A stretch of DNA of 64,000 bases from Aradus depressus (GCA_963662175.1 OY759215.1:21875079-21939078); one strand, 5' to 3'; positions 22,994 through 33,870 are shown, counted from the stretch's first letter. Notes: generated from the sequence alone by a model not told the origin. Made by a program: numbers and translations.

Positions 22994-23185
22994 CTCTCAA
23001 TGATGGGGGGTTGGTAGGAGGGTGGAGGGTTCCTGTAGGGACGGTCTCGAGGCCGGCTCCGTGACGCCGAGATCGGCTCCCCCTGGTGGTAGCTCCCACC
23101 CCCGCTCCTCCTGATGTAGCCCCCCGCCCCCTCCCGATCGTAGAAATGACTAGATCTATCGAAACTACTCAGCTCCTCAGAGCCC
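22994..23185 (-). CDS. Internal coding exon, Gly/Arg/Ser/Pro-rich (gene unrecognised)
   Basis: This is the clearest host-gene exon in the window. The acceptor is excellent (TGTTGTTTGTGTGTTTCAG|GGG) and the donor is strong (CATCATTGAGAG|GTAAAT). The 192-bp exon is phase 2 at both ends and reads GSEELSSFDRSSHFYDREG, then AGGYIRRSGGGSYHQGEP, then RPRDRPYRNPPPSYQPPII. It is GC-rich with frequent CpG, unlike the flanking intronic repeats. Upstream and downstream partners in the same phase are at 32012-32113 and 1502-1675. The composition suggests an intrinsically disordered region; the PPPSYQPP segment could be a WW/SH3-type ligand, but this is inference. The ORF extension beyond the acceptor reads intron. 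Confidence 0.7.
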
Positions 23186-23630
23186 CTGAAACACACAAAC
23201 AACAATCTATGTTAGATACAACACATACAAAAATAAACTATAATACATTGAATATTACACAGTTAAGTGGTAGTTAGGTCATTCAGAGCTAGGAGCAGAA
23301 AATATGGCTTCAGAGAACACAAGGGCTCAGCCCGTACTACTTCCCCAGCGCGAATCTTGGCTTGTTACTCAGCTCCTCATCAGCTATCCACCTGGCCTTG
23401 ACCACCTTCTGGCCGTGGTGATTGTCAACACTGACTGTCAGAATATAAATACCATATTAAATCTAAATATAATTCCTTCTACCGATTGGTCAGTGCTTTA
23501 GGGTCTCAAGAAAACTATCTTTCAATAAACTGCCATATCGAAAAACTCCGACAGCTAGCTCAAATACGACTCAACAATAGCAATAGAAATTTCAGGATAA
23601 TACTTGGAGGGTTTGGATATGAGTTTTGAG

Positions 23631-23952
23631 AGGGTTGGTAGCTCAGTGGTATGCATGCTTGCCTTCTGAGCTCAAGATCGTGGGTTTGAAACCCGGCCGA
23701 GGCCCTTAGTTTATTTTATCTGGGAAGTAAAATAAACTTAAGCACGCCGTCCTTCGGATGGGACGTTAAGTGATGATCCCGAGGATGTACGATGTCAGGT
23801 ACTCACCCTAGGTGAATAAAAATTTAGAGTAGGCAAAATTTAGGACTCCCACAGTAGAGTCGGGCTCATGTCCACCAGAGTGACGAAAGAGTTCTCTGGT
23901 AGTAGGCGATATGACCTCATAGTTAAAAGCCCGGGCGTGAGTCATAATAACT
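23631..23952 (+). mobile_element. tRNA-derived SINE, near full length
   Basis: Head TTGGTAGCTCAGTGG (A box) and GGGTTTGAAACCCGG (B box), then the body from GAGGCCCTTAGTTTATTTTA to GCGTGAGTCATAATAACTAA. Confidence 0.85.
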
Positions 23953-25070
23953 AACCAGTTATGAGTTTTGTGCTGAAAGTGCCTGCAGGCTCTGTACCTT
24001 AGACTAAAAGTACGACCTCGTACACTTCTTGTTCCATAGTCCCTTTCTGTGTATCCCCAGGCAAACATTTCTCGACAAATATCTCAATAACAGACCAAAA
24101 TTCAACTTAAAAATTAAGAAAGATAAAATTTAATTTATTGCTTGTTAGATACATACATATGTATTTTTTTTTTCACTTTTTATTCAAGTGTTAAGGGTAC
24201 TACAATTTTACTAGTTTCCCTTATCAAGGGTCATATTTTGTTTTATATAACTTTTAATTGTTTTTGTTTCCTAGTTGTTATTATTATTTTAATATTATTT
24301 GTATCTTTTTATTTAGTATTTTTTATTTTATTTTCTGTAAATATAAGAATAATTATTCTGTAAAAAAAAAACCTATTCATTGCCATAAAGGTTGTATTCT
24401 TTAGTGCATTCTGTTTAGAATTTCTTCCCCATATAACGCGTTTCATGTCACCTGGAATCTGTTGACTGTCTGTAGTTTATGTCCATAAACTAATGAAACT
24501 TACAATTTATTTTAAAGTACAGTCCGATCTAAATAATAGGCTATGAGGAGTTTAATTTAGAGAGAATGTTTTTATTTCTTATCCAGGCAGCGCACGTAAT
24601 CAGCTTCAGGTGAAATAATATAACGCAATGTAAATCCCGTGCAACACCGGTTAACCTGATAGTATTAAATAACAAGATGCCACATGGAATGAGGGGAGAT
24701 TCCAGGGAATGAGGTAGATTCTTCCTTCCCAGGATGAGAAGGAAATGTGAGAGACGGATATCAATCATGTGGTAACAAATTTAGGTAATTAAAAGTTTCG
24801 AGTCATGAAAAGTTAAAGTCGAAGTTTAAACGGATCACAAGTTCCCTACAGATTTCGTGTAGCCTTTCACAATGTAATTCGATTCACGAAGCATGATAGT
24901 GAAGAGAATAAATATCGTCAAAAGTTGTAAAAAGCTAAGAAGAAAATTGTTAGATTGAGGAAGGTCAGAGCTATAGGAAAATTGTAAGATGAAATGAGGA
25001 AAAGTCAAATTGCATATTCAATTATTGAACAAGAAATCACTACAAATATCGCAGCAAATTCGAATAGTGA

Positions 25071-25372
25071 GCGCCACTAGCTCAGAGGTAGTGTGCTTGT
25101 GTATTGAGCTCAAGATAGCGGATTTGAAACCCGGGTGGAGACCCTCAGTTTGTGTATCTGGGAAGTGAACAAACCTTGAGCACGCCATCCTTCGGATGGA
25201 ATGTTAAGCAATAGTCCCGAGTCTGTACGATGTCAGGTACTTGTTAAAGACTAATACAACAAAACCTGAGTAAGCTAAATTTAGTCCTCCCAGTCGAGTA
25301 GTGACGAAAGAGCGCTCTGGTAGTAGGCGGTATGACGTCGTAGTTAAACCCCGGGCATGAGTCACAATAACT
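25071..25372 (+). mobile_element. tRNA-derived SINE, diverged
   Basis: Head GCGCCACTAGCTCAGAGG with GGATTTGAAACCCGGG, then body to GGGCATGAGTCACAATAACT. About 40 bp are missing around the GAATAAA part. Confidence 0.75.
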
Positions 25373-25424
25373 AATTAACAGTGAGAAAGCGTATAAAATA
25401 AAAATAAATAAATGCAAATAACTT

Positions 25425-25625
25425 GTTCAACTTTTGTATTGCCTAATCCCACAAAAATATTTACAAATAATGCATCGGTTTCGGCTTACGATATCCTCAG
25501 CATCAAGTTCAAAAGTTGGTTATTGTGATTCACGTCCGGGCTTTAACTACGAGGTCATACTGCCTACTGCCAGAGCGCTCTTTCGCATTATATTTATACT
25601 ATCCTCAGGTTACGTACCTTAACGG
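25425..25625 (-). mobile_element. Penelope-like terminus with hammerhead-like motif, interrupted by a SINE fragment
   Basis: On minus, GATG-CTGAGGA...GCC-GAA-ACCGAT-G-CATTAT resembles the foldback motif with matching stem I (ATG/CAT) but a G at the cleavage position. A reversed SINE fragment (about 25515-25585) is inserted next to it, and CCTCAG phrases occur on both sides (CGATATCCTCAGCATC and ACTATCCTCAGGTTAC). Confidence 0.45.
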
Positions 25626-25726
25626 AACATTCTGACTATTACAAGTATTTGAGTATAAACATACACAGAAAGTAATTAAAAGAAAAAGTAAATAATGGGG
25701 TTCATAGAAGAGTAGATAGTATGTAT

Positions 25727-26380
25727 GTCGTCACTTAGTGAAATCAGGCATTTCATGAACTGCCGGCCGGCATATTGTGAAATTACATTAAATGTCTAGG
25801 CTTTTCATGTAATGACGATTTTGTCTTGATGTACACAATCGTATGACATTTAGACTTTGAAGGTTCATGAAATGCCTTATGATACTGAGGCAGATTGTAA
25901 AATTTGATTTTATCATGTTTAAATTAAATTTAGCTAATGTTATTTCTTGAGCAATCTATTAAATAAATCAAGAAATTAATTTTATGAATAGGAACCTACC
26001 CAACGTCAAAATTATTTAAAAGATATGAAATAAATGATCATACCTTTCTTAGTTGTTCTATTGAATATGGACGTTTGTTTGGTTCTGAGCTGTAATATGT
26101 ATTATAATGATAGAAAAATAGCTCTTCACATTTATCCATCGCGAAACACAACTATTTTAGCTTTGAACTTAACACTGAAGTGAGATAAAAAATAGCTTAT
26201 AACCTCAACAAGTGTTACATCATGTTTAACGAGTCAGATTGTGTAGAACATCAAGTGTCGGACGTAAATACATCATTTCAAGAAAAGCCTAGGCATTTAA
26301 TGTAATTTCACAATATGCCGGCAGTTCATGAAATGCCTTGTTTTTTCATGAAATGACTGATTTCACTAAATCACTACGAC
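25727..26380. mobile_element. Non-autonomous DNA transposon with ~90-bp inverted ends
   Basis: The left end has TTAGTGAAATCAGGCATTTC, TGAACTGCCGG, then CATATTGTGAAATTACATTA and GTCTAGGCTTTTC. The right end carries the same phrases in reverse complement, with one extra palindromic GGCATTTCATGAA-type module. The ~450-bp interior is AT-rich and has no ORF. I cannot assign the superfamily. Confidence 0.75.
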
Positions 26381-26639
26381 AAATATAAGGAATAAAACAA
26401 AATATCGAAGTACAAGAAGAAAATAAAATAAATTGATGTGTTCATGTTATATATTTATAATAAAAAAAACACTGTCTTAATGGTTACAGAGGTCAACGAA
26501 ACAAAGGAAAATTTGAAATCAGTTTGCTCGTTCAAACGACTCCTATTTTTTATAGCTCTATTAATTTTCAGCTGTTGCAGAGAGTCAAGCTGTCAACCTT
26601 TTTCACAAAGATGGAGGGAGGTACTTTATTCCCGTTGCT

Positions 26640-27110
26640 TATATATAAGTATATAAATATATAAAATATGCAAGGGCGCCGGTAGCTCAGTGGTATGCGT
26701 GCTTGCCTTCTGAGCTCAAGGTAGTGGGTTCGAAACCCGGCCGAGGCCCTTAGTTTATTTTATCTGGGAGGTAAAATAAACTTGAGCACGCCGTCCTTCG
26801 GTGAATAAAAATTTAGGACTCCCACAGTAGAGTCGGGCTCATGTTCACCAGAGTGACGAAAGAGCCATCTGGTAGTAGGCGATATGACCTCGTAGTTAAA
26901 GCCCGGGCATGAGTCATAAAACCTAACCTATGCGAATACTTTAGGTATTGCTATCATCTTCAGCCACGACTTAACAAATACCTACTCAGTATTAGCTGAA
27001 GATGGTAGCAGTACCGAAAATACTCCCATATTTTATATATATATTTTGTGAAAATATTTTTAAAAAACATATGTTTTTCTTTATTTCTTATATTTTTAGT
27101 TTATCTTTAG
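26640..27110. mobile_element. Family D foldback interrupted by a SINE
   Basis: The left piece (TATATAAAATATGC) and the right piece (TATGCGAATACTTTAGGTAT, then CATCTTCAGCCACGACTTAA) belong to one arm, with the SINE at 26674-26930 between them. The opposite arm follows (GCTGAAGATGGTAGCAGTAC) to about 27090. Confidence 0.65.
26674..26930 (+). mobile_element. tRNA-derived SINE, internally deleted
   Basis: Intact head (GGGCGCCGGTAGCTCAGTGG; GGGTTCGAAACCCGG). The body lacks the segment between CCGTCCTTCGG and TGAATAAAAATTTAGG. The tail AAAACCTAACCTA is present. Confidence 0.85.
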
Positions 27111-27779
27111 TTTACACTTGTACGTAATTCGGTAAGCTAGCTTCTTTGGAACTAATCGGTTCTAAAATCCTCAACTTATTTTCTTAACTTTCGATTTTAT
27201 TTATACTTTTTTTGGGACCCGTTAGTATAGAAAAGTATTATTTCAAAAACTAATGTATCAACTAAAGGAATACTAAAACTGAAATATACTTGTGATTGTA
27301 AACTAATTAATAGAAAATGAGAAGTAGAATTAAACAGGGTCCAGGCAATTTGGAGCAAGATGAAACCCAGCTTTAGTAGTAATAATTTGACTCCCAGATA
27401 ACACAAATTGAGAGGAATGAATTTCCCTTGGGTAGCTTGCCCAACCATCTATTGTCGATGATATATCTTCTTAACAATACATATCAATTCTTACCACAAT
27501 TTATAGCACGTTAAAACAATACCTGCTCAATTGTTTTTACGGAACCAAGTTTTTTGGCATACTGAATCCCTCCCTTAAAAATTGGAAAGAACACGACTCG
27601 ATAAAGTGAGAAGTGATTATTTCACATGTAGTAGAATAATGATGAAGTCTTATAACCTTTCACAAAATTTATTATTTATGCAAGTCGCCTTTCGAGATTA
27701 CCCTTATCATCAAAACCTACAAAGAACCCATCATTGAGTAAAAATCTAAAAATAAAAATCAATTCTAAAGACTAAAATC

Positions 27780-28320
27780 CTAATTCCTTATATTAAATTT
27801 TGTGTTGATAAACATTACGTCGGCAGATATTAGAGTTTTTGAGTTGAGCCCCCTCTCCTGAACCCCACTATCCTTTCGGTATTGTCTTCAAGAGGTTTTT
27901 AATTTAAATATGAAATTTCATATCGATACATTCATTACATCGACGGTTTTTGTGTTAAGCCTCCCTCTAATCCCCCCCCCCCCCCCCCCCCCGCGTTCCC
28001 TTTAGCCAATTTGGCTAGAAATCATATAAAAGTTGTCATTATATGAAAATAATATAAATGTGGAAATAGACAATATTTTGAAAAAAAACATAAGTTTTTC
28101 TTTATATTTTTTATTAAGTGTTTCACAATATCTCTGCAAAAAAGTTGAGTATCATTCTATCGGGAGTTATAGAGTTGAAAGACACACACACAGCATTTTT
28201 TTTACACTATATTCGGAATCATGGGGTCGTAAAATTTGAAATTTTGTTGAAAACTCAATTTCGAATTTCTGGCAGATTACATAACTTCTCATATACTTGG
28301 TTTAGCTGGGTAAGTAATAA
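27780..28320 (+). repeat. Family B repeat, split by a family D fragment, with a C21 run
   Basis: Modules run from AAATTTTGTGTTGATAAACA to TTTGGCTAGAAATCA and resume at CATTCTATCGGGAGTTATAG to the end CTTGGTTTAGCTGGG. The piece between (about 28058-28152) is a family D arm end (GAAATAGACAATATTTTG ... CACAATATCTCTGCAAAAAA). A 21-nt C run at 27972-27992 sits at the module position normally holding about six C. Confidence 0.75.
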
Positions 28321-28930
28321 GTTGTAAAGACCAGCCAAGCTCTCCTGATATAATGGACTGTGTCAACAAGTTTACGTAACAAAGGACCTATATTTTACGT
28401 AAGCTAATTGAATAGAAATTGGTAGGCAGTCAACTTGAAAACAGGTTACGCAAAGCAGGCAATTTATTTATAACAAATTGGAGTCATAGGTTGCTAGGTA
28501 GTTTGAACAGCGTTAACAATACAGGAGGTAACGTCCTAGGTAGTTTGAACAGCGTACTACAACCGTCTGGGTGAAATTAGGGTGTCTTATTGAAGATGGG
28601 CCACCCGGTGTACAGACAGTTGTTTATTAAAATTCATAGGTCGAGTCTTGTGTCTTTGTGAGTCCTCTTTCTACGTTGTCGGTTGTTCTTGGGTCCTGGG
28701 CTGTTCCGTTCCTTCAACAACGAACTGGTGTAACGAAATGCGACCGCTAGCTTTTCTATAAAATCAGGTCACTCTCTCAACTGCGAGAAGAAAACAGGGT
28801 TTTTGTTCCTTTTTTGTTCTAGCCAAAGAGTTTCAAACAATCCTCTTTTCGGAACATCATTCCTAGCATCAAGATGTTTTGTAGAGGAAGTTATGACGAT
28901 GTACTACATGTAACCCAAAACGAATTAAAC
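28321..28930. other. Unassigned stretch
   Basis: It contains a short direct duplication of CTAGGTAGTTTGAACAGCGT (about 28493 and 28538) and a moderately GC-rich patch with GGGCCACCCGGTGTACAGAC. There is no convincing ORF or family match. Confidence 0.35.
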
Positions 28931-28934
28931 AATT

Positions 28935-29335
28935 AGGTTTTCGCTTTCCCTAAACAAATCGCTGAAAATTAATAGGTGCCATTCTCAAGGGTCTTCATAT
29001 GAAACGTGTTAATACATTCATTACAACAGTAGTTAGAGTTTTTGTGTTATCCTCCCTCAATCCTCCTCTTTTCTTTGGTCAATTTAGCTGAAAATCAACA
29101 TATGTCGTTCTTATGGGGTTTTGGACACATATATAAAAGTTTGTGCCAATACATTCATTCTATCGGGAGATATCGTGTTCATAGATACACAAACAGATAC
29201 CAATTTTTTTTTGTCCATGTTTGGAAAGAGGCGGTTGGGAAAAATGAAATTTCGGTGAAAATTCAACATGAAATTTCTGATTATAACGTCCCCTATACAT
29301 CGTATATTTGGGGAAGTAAAGTTTCCTGTTCCATC
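28935..29335 (+). repeat. Family B repeat
   Basis: CGCTGAAAATTAATAGGTGC, CATTACAACAGTAGTTAGAG, TTCTATCGGGAGATATCGTG and the end CCCCTATACATCGTATATTT-GGGGAAGT are present. The overlapping ORFs on both strands (29042-29449) read this repeat. Confidence 0.8.
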
Positions 29336-29375
29336 TGTATGTGTCTGTGAACAGGACACCTTCCAATATAATGTA

Positions 29376-30026
29376 CTAGCCGTAATACCCGGTGTTGCCC
29401 GGGGAACTTTGACTTTTCTCCTAATATCTCTCGTTCGAATCCATTTCAATTCTTCAATAGTACATTCTGGATGTTATAATTTTCAATTATTCATACGGAA
29501 TAACGCTTATAGTCCTTCAACGGCAGACATCCCAGCTAGTAAGTTTTTAGGACCCCTGGGCACCATGGCTAGTACGCGCCATACAAAGGCAGAAACCACA
29601 GCTAGTGAATACTTAGCATCAGTGGACGTCCTAGCCAGTGCGTACTTGAGAACGCTTGTGACCACCAGGTTGATTAAAACATAGACTTCAACCATCCTGG
29701 AGCTAAAACTAATTTATTCAAAAAGATTTCTCATTAATCGTTGCAATGGTTTTCGAGTTACAAAGATTGCGTGAGTGGATGCTGGGATGGATCAGGGGTT
29801 GATTAAAAATAGACCTTAACCTTCCGGTAGATAAAACTTATCTATTCAAAAAGATTCCTCATTAATCATTGCAGTGGTTTTTGAGTTACAAAGATTGCGT
29901 GGGAGGATGCTGGGATGGACCAGATATTGAGGTACTAATACGCCTATAACCTTCCACAGACGATGACGAACAAATTTAAAAAAAAAATGAATCAAATCCA
30001 TCAAGCCGTTCGAGAGTTATAGCGGT
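29376..30026 (-). mobile_element. Non-autonomous Helitron, 5' end missing or diverged
   Basis: On minus the 3' end is GGGTATTACGGCTAG before a T, with the hairpin CCCCGGGCAACACCGGG. The interior has minisatellite-related text and two copies of a module around CATCCCAGCATCC (29775 and 29910). It interrupts a reversed family B phrase (GTGTCTGTGAACAGGACACC). The terminal TC is not identifiable. Confidence 0.7.
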
Positions 30027-30161
30027 AGAAAAGTCATATCGATACAAAATACAGTATATGTACATACAGAATACATAATAGGTATAGTCCCTATTGATAT
30101 TCAGTGTAATCGATCAACTATCGATCTAATGCAGATATCGACACGCAATTAAAGTAATCAA

Positions 30162-30888
30162 AGACCGTGAGTAATAAGACACCTATAAATTTTCAAGCGA
30201 ATTATTATTTCGCACTAGTGATGATTCGCCTACGACGTTATTTTGTTCCTTGAAATAAATACAAAAGAAAACTTGTAATATATTTTTATTTTTTCTCCTT
30301 AGAAGCAGTATTTCAGCATTATTCATATGATAGAGGCCTCCATGATTATGCACTTATTCATTCTATGAATAAATACAAAATAAAAATAACTCTCAGGTAC
30401 CCACAACTTTCCTCCTTTCTATTTCAGACATTCTAAAAATATTTTATACCATTGAAGTATAAGCCACATTATTACATCCCCAGTTAAACGTGACAAAAAA
30501 CATATTATTAAAATATAATAATATAAATAATAATAAAAACATTTTATAATAATTTGTCACGTTTAACTGGTGATGTAATAATGTGGCTATACTTCGATGG
30601 TATAAAATATTTTTAGAATGTCTGAAATAGAAAGGAGGAAAGTTGTAGGTACCTGAGAGTTATTTTTATTTTGTATTTATTCATAGAATGAATAAGTGCA
30701 TAATCATGGAGGCCTCTATCATATGAATAATGCTGAAATACTGCTTCTAAGGAGAAAAAATAAAAAATATATTACAAGTTTTCTTTTGTATTCATTTCAA
30801 GGAACGAAATAACGTCATAGCCGAATCATCCCCAGCGCGAAAGGATAATTCGGTTGAAAATGTATAGGTGTCTTATTACTCAGGGTCT
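30162..30888. repeat. Large inverted repeat (foldback), arms ~335 bp, loop ~56 bp
   Basis: The left arm (30162-30497) and right arm (30554-30888) match along their length with few mismatches, for example AGTAATAAGACACCTATA, TGCACTTATTCATTCTATGA and CACTTGGT-free text ending GTTAAACGTGACA. The loop is AT-rich. There is no ORF, no hammerhead-like core seen, and no clean TSD. A transcript would form a very long hairpin. Confidence 0.85.
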
Positions 30889-30964
30889 TCTGTCAAAATG
30901 TGCAACTAAAAATTGATGCTGTGATAAATATATTATGAAAAAAAAATATATTTATATATATATA

Positions 30965-31308
30965 GGTTAGGTTAGGTTAAGTTTTATGACTCATGCCCGG
31001 GCTTTAACTACGAGGCCATATCGCCTACTACCAGAGCGCTCTTTCGTCACTCTGGTGGACATGAGCCCGACTCTACTGTGGGAGTCCTAAATTTTGCCTA
31101 CCCTAAATTTTTATTCATCTAGGGTAGGGGTCTTTAACGAGTACCTCGTACAGGCTCGGGACCATCGCTTAACGTCCCATCCGAAGGACGGCATGCTTAA
31201 GTTTATTTTACCTCCCAGATAAAATAAACTAAGGGCCTCGGTCGGGCTACGAACCCACAACCTTGAGCTCAGAAGTCAAGCACGCATACCACTGAGCTAC
31301 CGGCGCCC
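30965..31308 (-). mobile_element. tRNA-derived SINE, full length
   Basis: On minus: GGGCGCCGGTAGCTCAGTGG, TGGGTTCGTAGCCCG, the complete body, and an AACCTAACCTAACCTATA tail. One of the two best copies in the window. Confidence 0.9.
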
Positions 31309-31527
31309 GAAAAAATATATATATATTATTTATAATAATTTGAAGAAGGGGAGGGGAAGAGAGAGAGAGTAGGCGTGATGCAGTAAAATTAGCGAGGTAT
31401 CCTTTTCAAATGGTACAAAATAAAGAAAACAACCTCCATAGCTGGCGAGAATACATCTTGATCCAATCTAATTTTTTGCCTATGTTTCACTCAGCTTAAT
31501 GAAGTATAGTTTTTATTGTATTTATTA

Positions 31528-31745
31528 ATAGTTAGTTATTGTGACTCATGCCCGGGCTTTGACATATCGCCTCTTAGTTAAATCGCATGGATCATAACGC
31601 TCTTTCGTCGCTCGGGACATGAGCCCAACTTTACAGTTGGAGTCCTATTTGTTCCTTACCCTGGTTTATTCACCTAGAGTAATGTGTCTGGGCCGGGTTT
31701 CGAACCCGCGATCTTGATCAGAGTAGACAACCAAACTACCGCTTA
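31528..31745 (-). mobile_element. tRNA-derived SINE, deleted
   Basis: 3' body (GACTCATGCCCGGGCTTTGA on plus) and head remnant (GGGTTTCGAACCCGCGATCT) with the middle shortened. Confidence 0.7.
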
Positions 31746-32011
31746 TTTTATATTATTTTTTCATAATATTTTTGTAATTATTTAATATGATGTATATATA
31801 ATAATTTATATAAGCTATTATGATGTACAAAATTCTATGACGAATCCAATGACCATGTTATAGTTTAATGGGAATAAATATAATAATAATTCCTACAAAC
31901 ACGATCTTTCCACTTGTCATCATTATTACACTACGTTATAAAATAAAGAATAACTATACGAAGATATAAACACAACTAATGAAGTGTTAACATTTTTTTT
32001 TTTTGACACAC

Positions 32012-32113
32012 CTATAAGAGATTGGTGGATTAACCGGGACAGTTTCCCCAAAAAAGCCGGATAATGAAGGGTCTAGTGTCTTTGAATTAGGGCAAGTTTC
32101 GGTACTATACCTT
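32012..32113 (-). CDS. Internal coding exon (gene unrecognised)
   Basis: On minus, a pyrimidine-rich run (CTCTGCTCTTTGGTTCCACC) leads to GTGTACAG|AAGG. The frame reads RYSTETCPNSKTLDPSLSG, then FFGETVPVNPPISY, and ends TCTTATAG|GTGTGT. Length is 102 bp, phase 2 at both ends, so it can splice directly to the exon at 22994-23185 (giving ...PISYRGSEEL...). An alternative acceptor 7 bp upstream (CGGATCAG) would change the entry phase. The surrounding bases (32130-32280) are GC-rich and polypyrimidine-like on plus. Strand and phase agreement is the main support; the product is unknown. Confidence 0.5.
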
Positions 32114-32347
32114 CTGTACACTGATCCGAACAAGGTGGAACCAAAGAGCAGAGGTGAGGCTGTCACTGAGTGGAGTGGTGACGTCACTCCTGCTCCAACA
32201 CTCAGGTCAATGACCTCCCCTGCCTGCTCTACTTACTCAGCTGGTCGCTCTCCCCCCTCACCCCCCACCTCCACCCCCTCCCTTCTCCTATATTATGAGA
32301 CAAAAATAGGGGAAAATAATATTGTTTACTTTCAGAAACTGTAACTA

Positions 32348-32672
32348 GAGGGCGCCAGTAGCTCAGAGGTATAGCATGCTTGCTTAATGAGCTCAAGATC
32401 GCGGGTTCGCAACCCGGCTGAGGCCCTTAGGTTTTTTTTTTATCTGGGAACTAAAAAAATCCTTGAGTACGCCATCTTTCGGATGGGACATTAAGTGATG
32501 GCCACGAGCCCGTACGATGTCAGGTAGGTACTCGTTAAAAACCTCTAACGCTAGGTGAATAACAATTTAGGACTCCCATGGTCTCTAGGGTCGGGCTCAT
32601 GTTCACCAGAGCGACAAAAGAGTACTTTGCTAGTAGGCGATTTGACCTCGTTAAGCCCGGGCATGAGTCACA
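32348..32672 (+). mobile_element. tRNA-derived SINE, near full length
   Basis: Head GGGCGCCAGTAGCTCAGAGG, B box GCGGGTTCGCAACCCGG, body to CCCGGGCATGAGTCACAATA. Confidence 0.85.
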
Positions 32673-32774
32673 ATAGCTAAAAGTGGAACTACTCGGGGAT
32701 ATGAAGCAGGGGGACAAAAAACATTTATTTCTCCGGTTCTAATATTTTTTTAAACTATCTCTCGAAGTGTTCGG

Positions 32775-33105
32775 TTAATCAACAACTATGTACAATTTAA
32801 TCAACTAGTTTTCAATCTCCCTCTAAAACCAATCTACCGATTTTGGCCGAAAATAAATAGGTATCGTTTAATGGAGTTTCGGATCAACCTTTAGCATTTC
32901 ATGTAGATACATTCATTATATCGGCATTTATTACATTTCCCACCCCCCATCCCTTTGGTTGACAATAGGTGTTCCTTATGGGGTTCAGGTTCCACATACA
33001 ATGTCTCCTGACGATACATTCGTTATGTCCGCATTTATTACACCCTTATTCAGTCGATTACACAACTTCTCCTATTTTTCGTATGGGTGGACAAATAAAA
33101 TATGT
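32775..33105 (+). repeat. Family B repeat, diverged
   Basis: CTACCGATTTTGGCCGAAAA, ATTATATCGGCATTTATTAC and a damaged 3' hairpin (CACAACTTCTCCTATTTTTC) are present. Confidence 0.65.
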
Positions 33106-33239
33106 AATGCAGCGAGAAAAATGCGTTTTGGCCCTATCTTTGTTTATACACAGAAGTACAAAAAAGGAGGCAATACATTCAACATAAATGATTTTTGCAT
33201 AAGATTAAATAAAATAAATAGCAATTGTATTATTTAGTT

Positions 33240-33400
33240 ACTGAGACTCATGGGTTTTAACTACGAGGTCGTATCGCCTACTAGCAGAGCGCCCTTTCAT
33301 TACTCCGGTGGTCATCAGCCCGACTACTGTGGATGTCCTAAATTTCGCCTACCTAGATTTATTCACCTTGGGTAGGGGTCTTTAACGAGTAACTGACTGA
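33240..33400 (-). mobile_element. tRNA-derived SINE, 3' fragment
   Basis: Reverse complement of the 3' body: TTAACTACGAGGTCGTATCG through GGGTAGGGGTCTTTAACGAG. Confidence 0.7.
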
Positions 33401-33870
33401 GAGTTTTGCGTAAAATATTGATTGGTATAAGAAAGTACTGTTATGTATGCTGCTACCACATGAGATATTGTTTAAATAAATTAGTCCCGCTTGTCGTTTG
33501 AATTTTAATATCTGGCCGGGACCTAAAAAGTTCACACAACCCTGCTCCGTAGTAAGTACTGGTGGGTTAGTAAAAAGTGTTGTTTTCAACAGGTTATTTC
33601 AATTTTCAGTGTATATTTTCCTTGTAGGTAAATATGTGGGCGAAAATGTAGGTGGGAGGTGAAAGGGATGAGAATGGAGGAGGGGTAGGAGAAAAGAGAT
33701 CGATAAAATGGTCAAACCTACCAAGGTGAAGGTCATCCAGCCCTCCCTCAACCTGAATTATTCAAAACAGGGCAGCTTTATACACGCAAAGGGCCTGTAG
33801 TTACAACAAACCAACGTAATCACTCTCAGTGAGTAGTAAGTATCAACAATGGAATCAGAAGCTTAGTAAC
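33401..33870. other. Unassigned stretch
   Basis: I see no repeat match or spliced ORF. A purine-rich patch at 33630-33700 is followed by a GC-moderate patch to 33800. Minus-strand CAG|GTTGAG sites occur but the enclosed frames have stops. Confidence 0.35.

Noticed and set aside
23631..23700. tRNA gene (A and B boxes at several places)
   Set aside because: Each is the head of the SINE: no intact cloverleaf, always followed by the same ~270-bp body.
29042..29449. Long overlapping ORFs on both strands
   Set aside because: They read family B and Helitron sequence.
30961..30982. Telomeric or interstitial TTAGG array
   Set aside because: Only two to three units, always at SINE 3' ends. It is a SINE tail, not a telomere.
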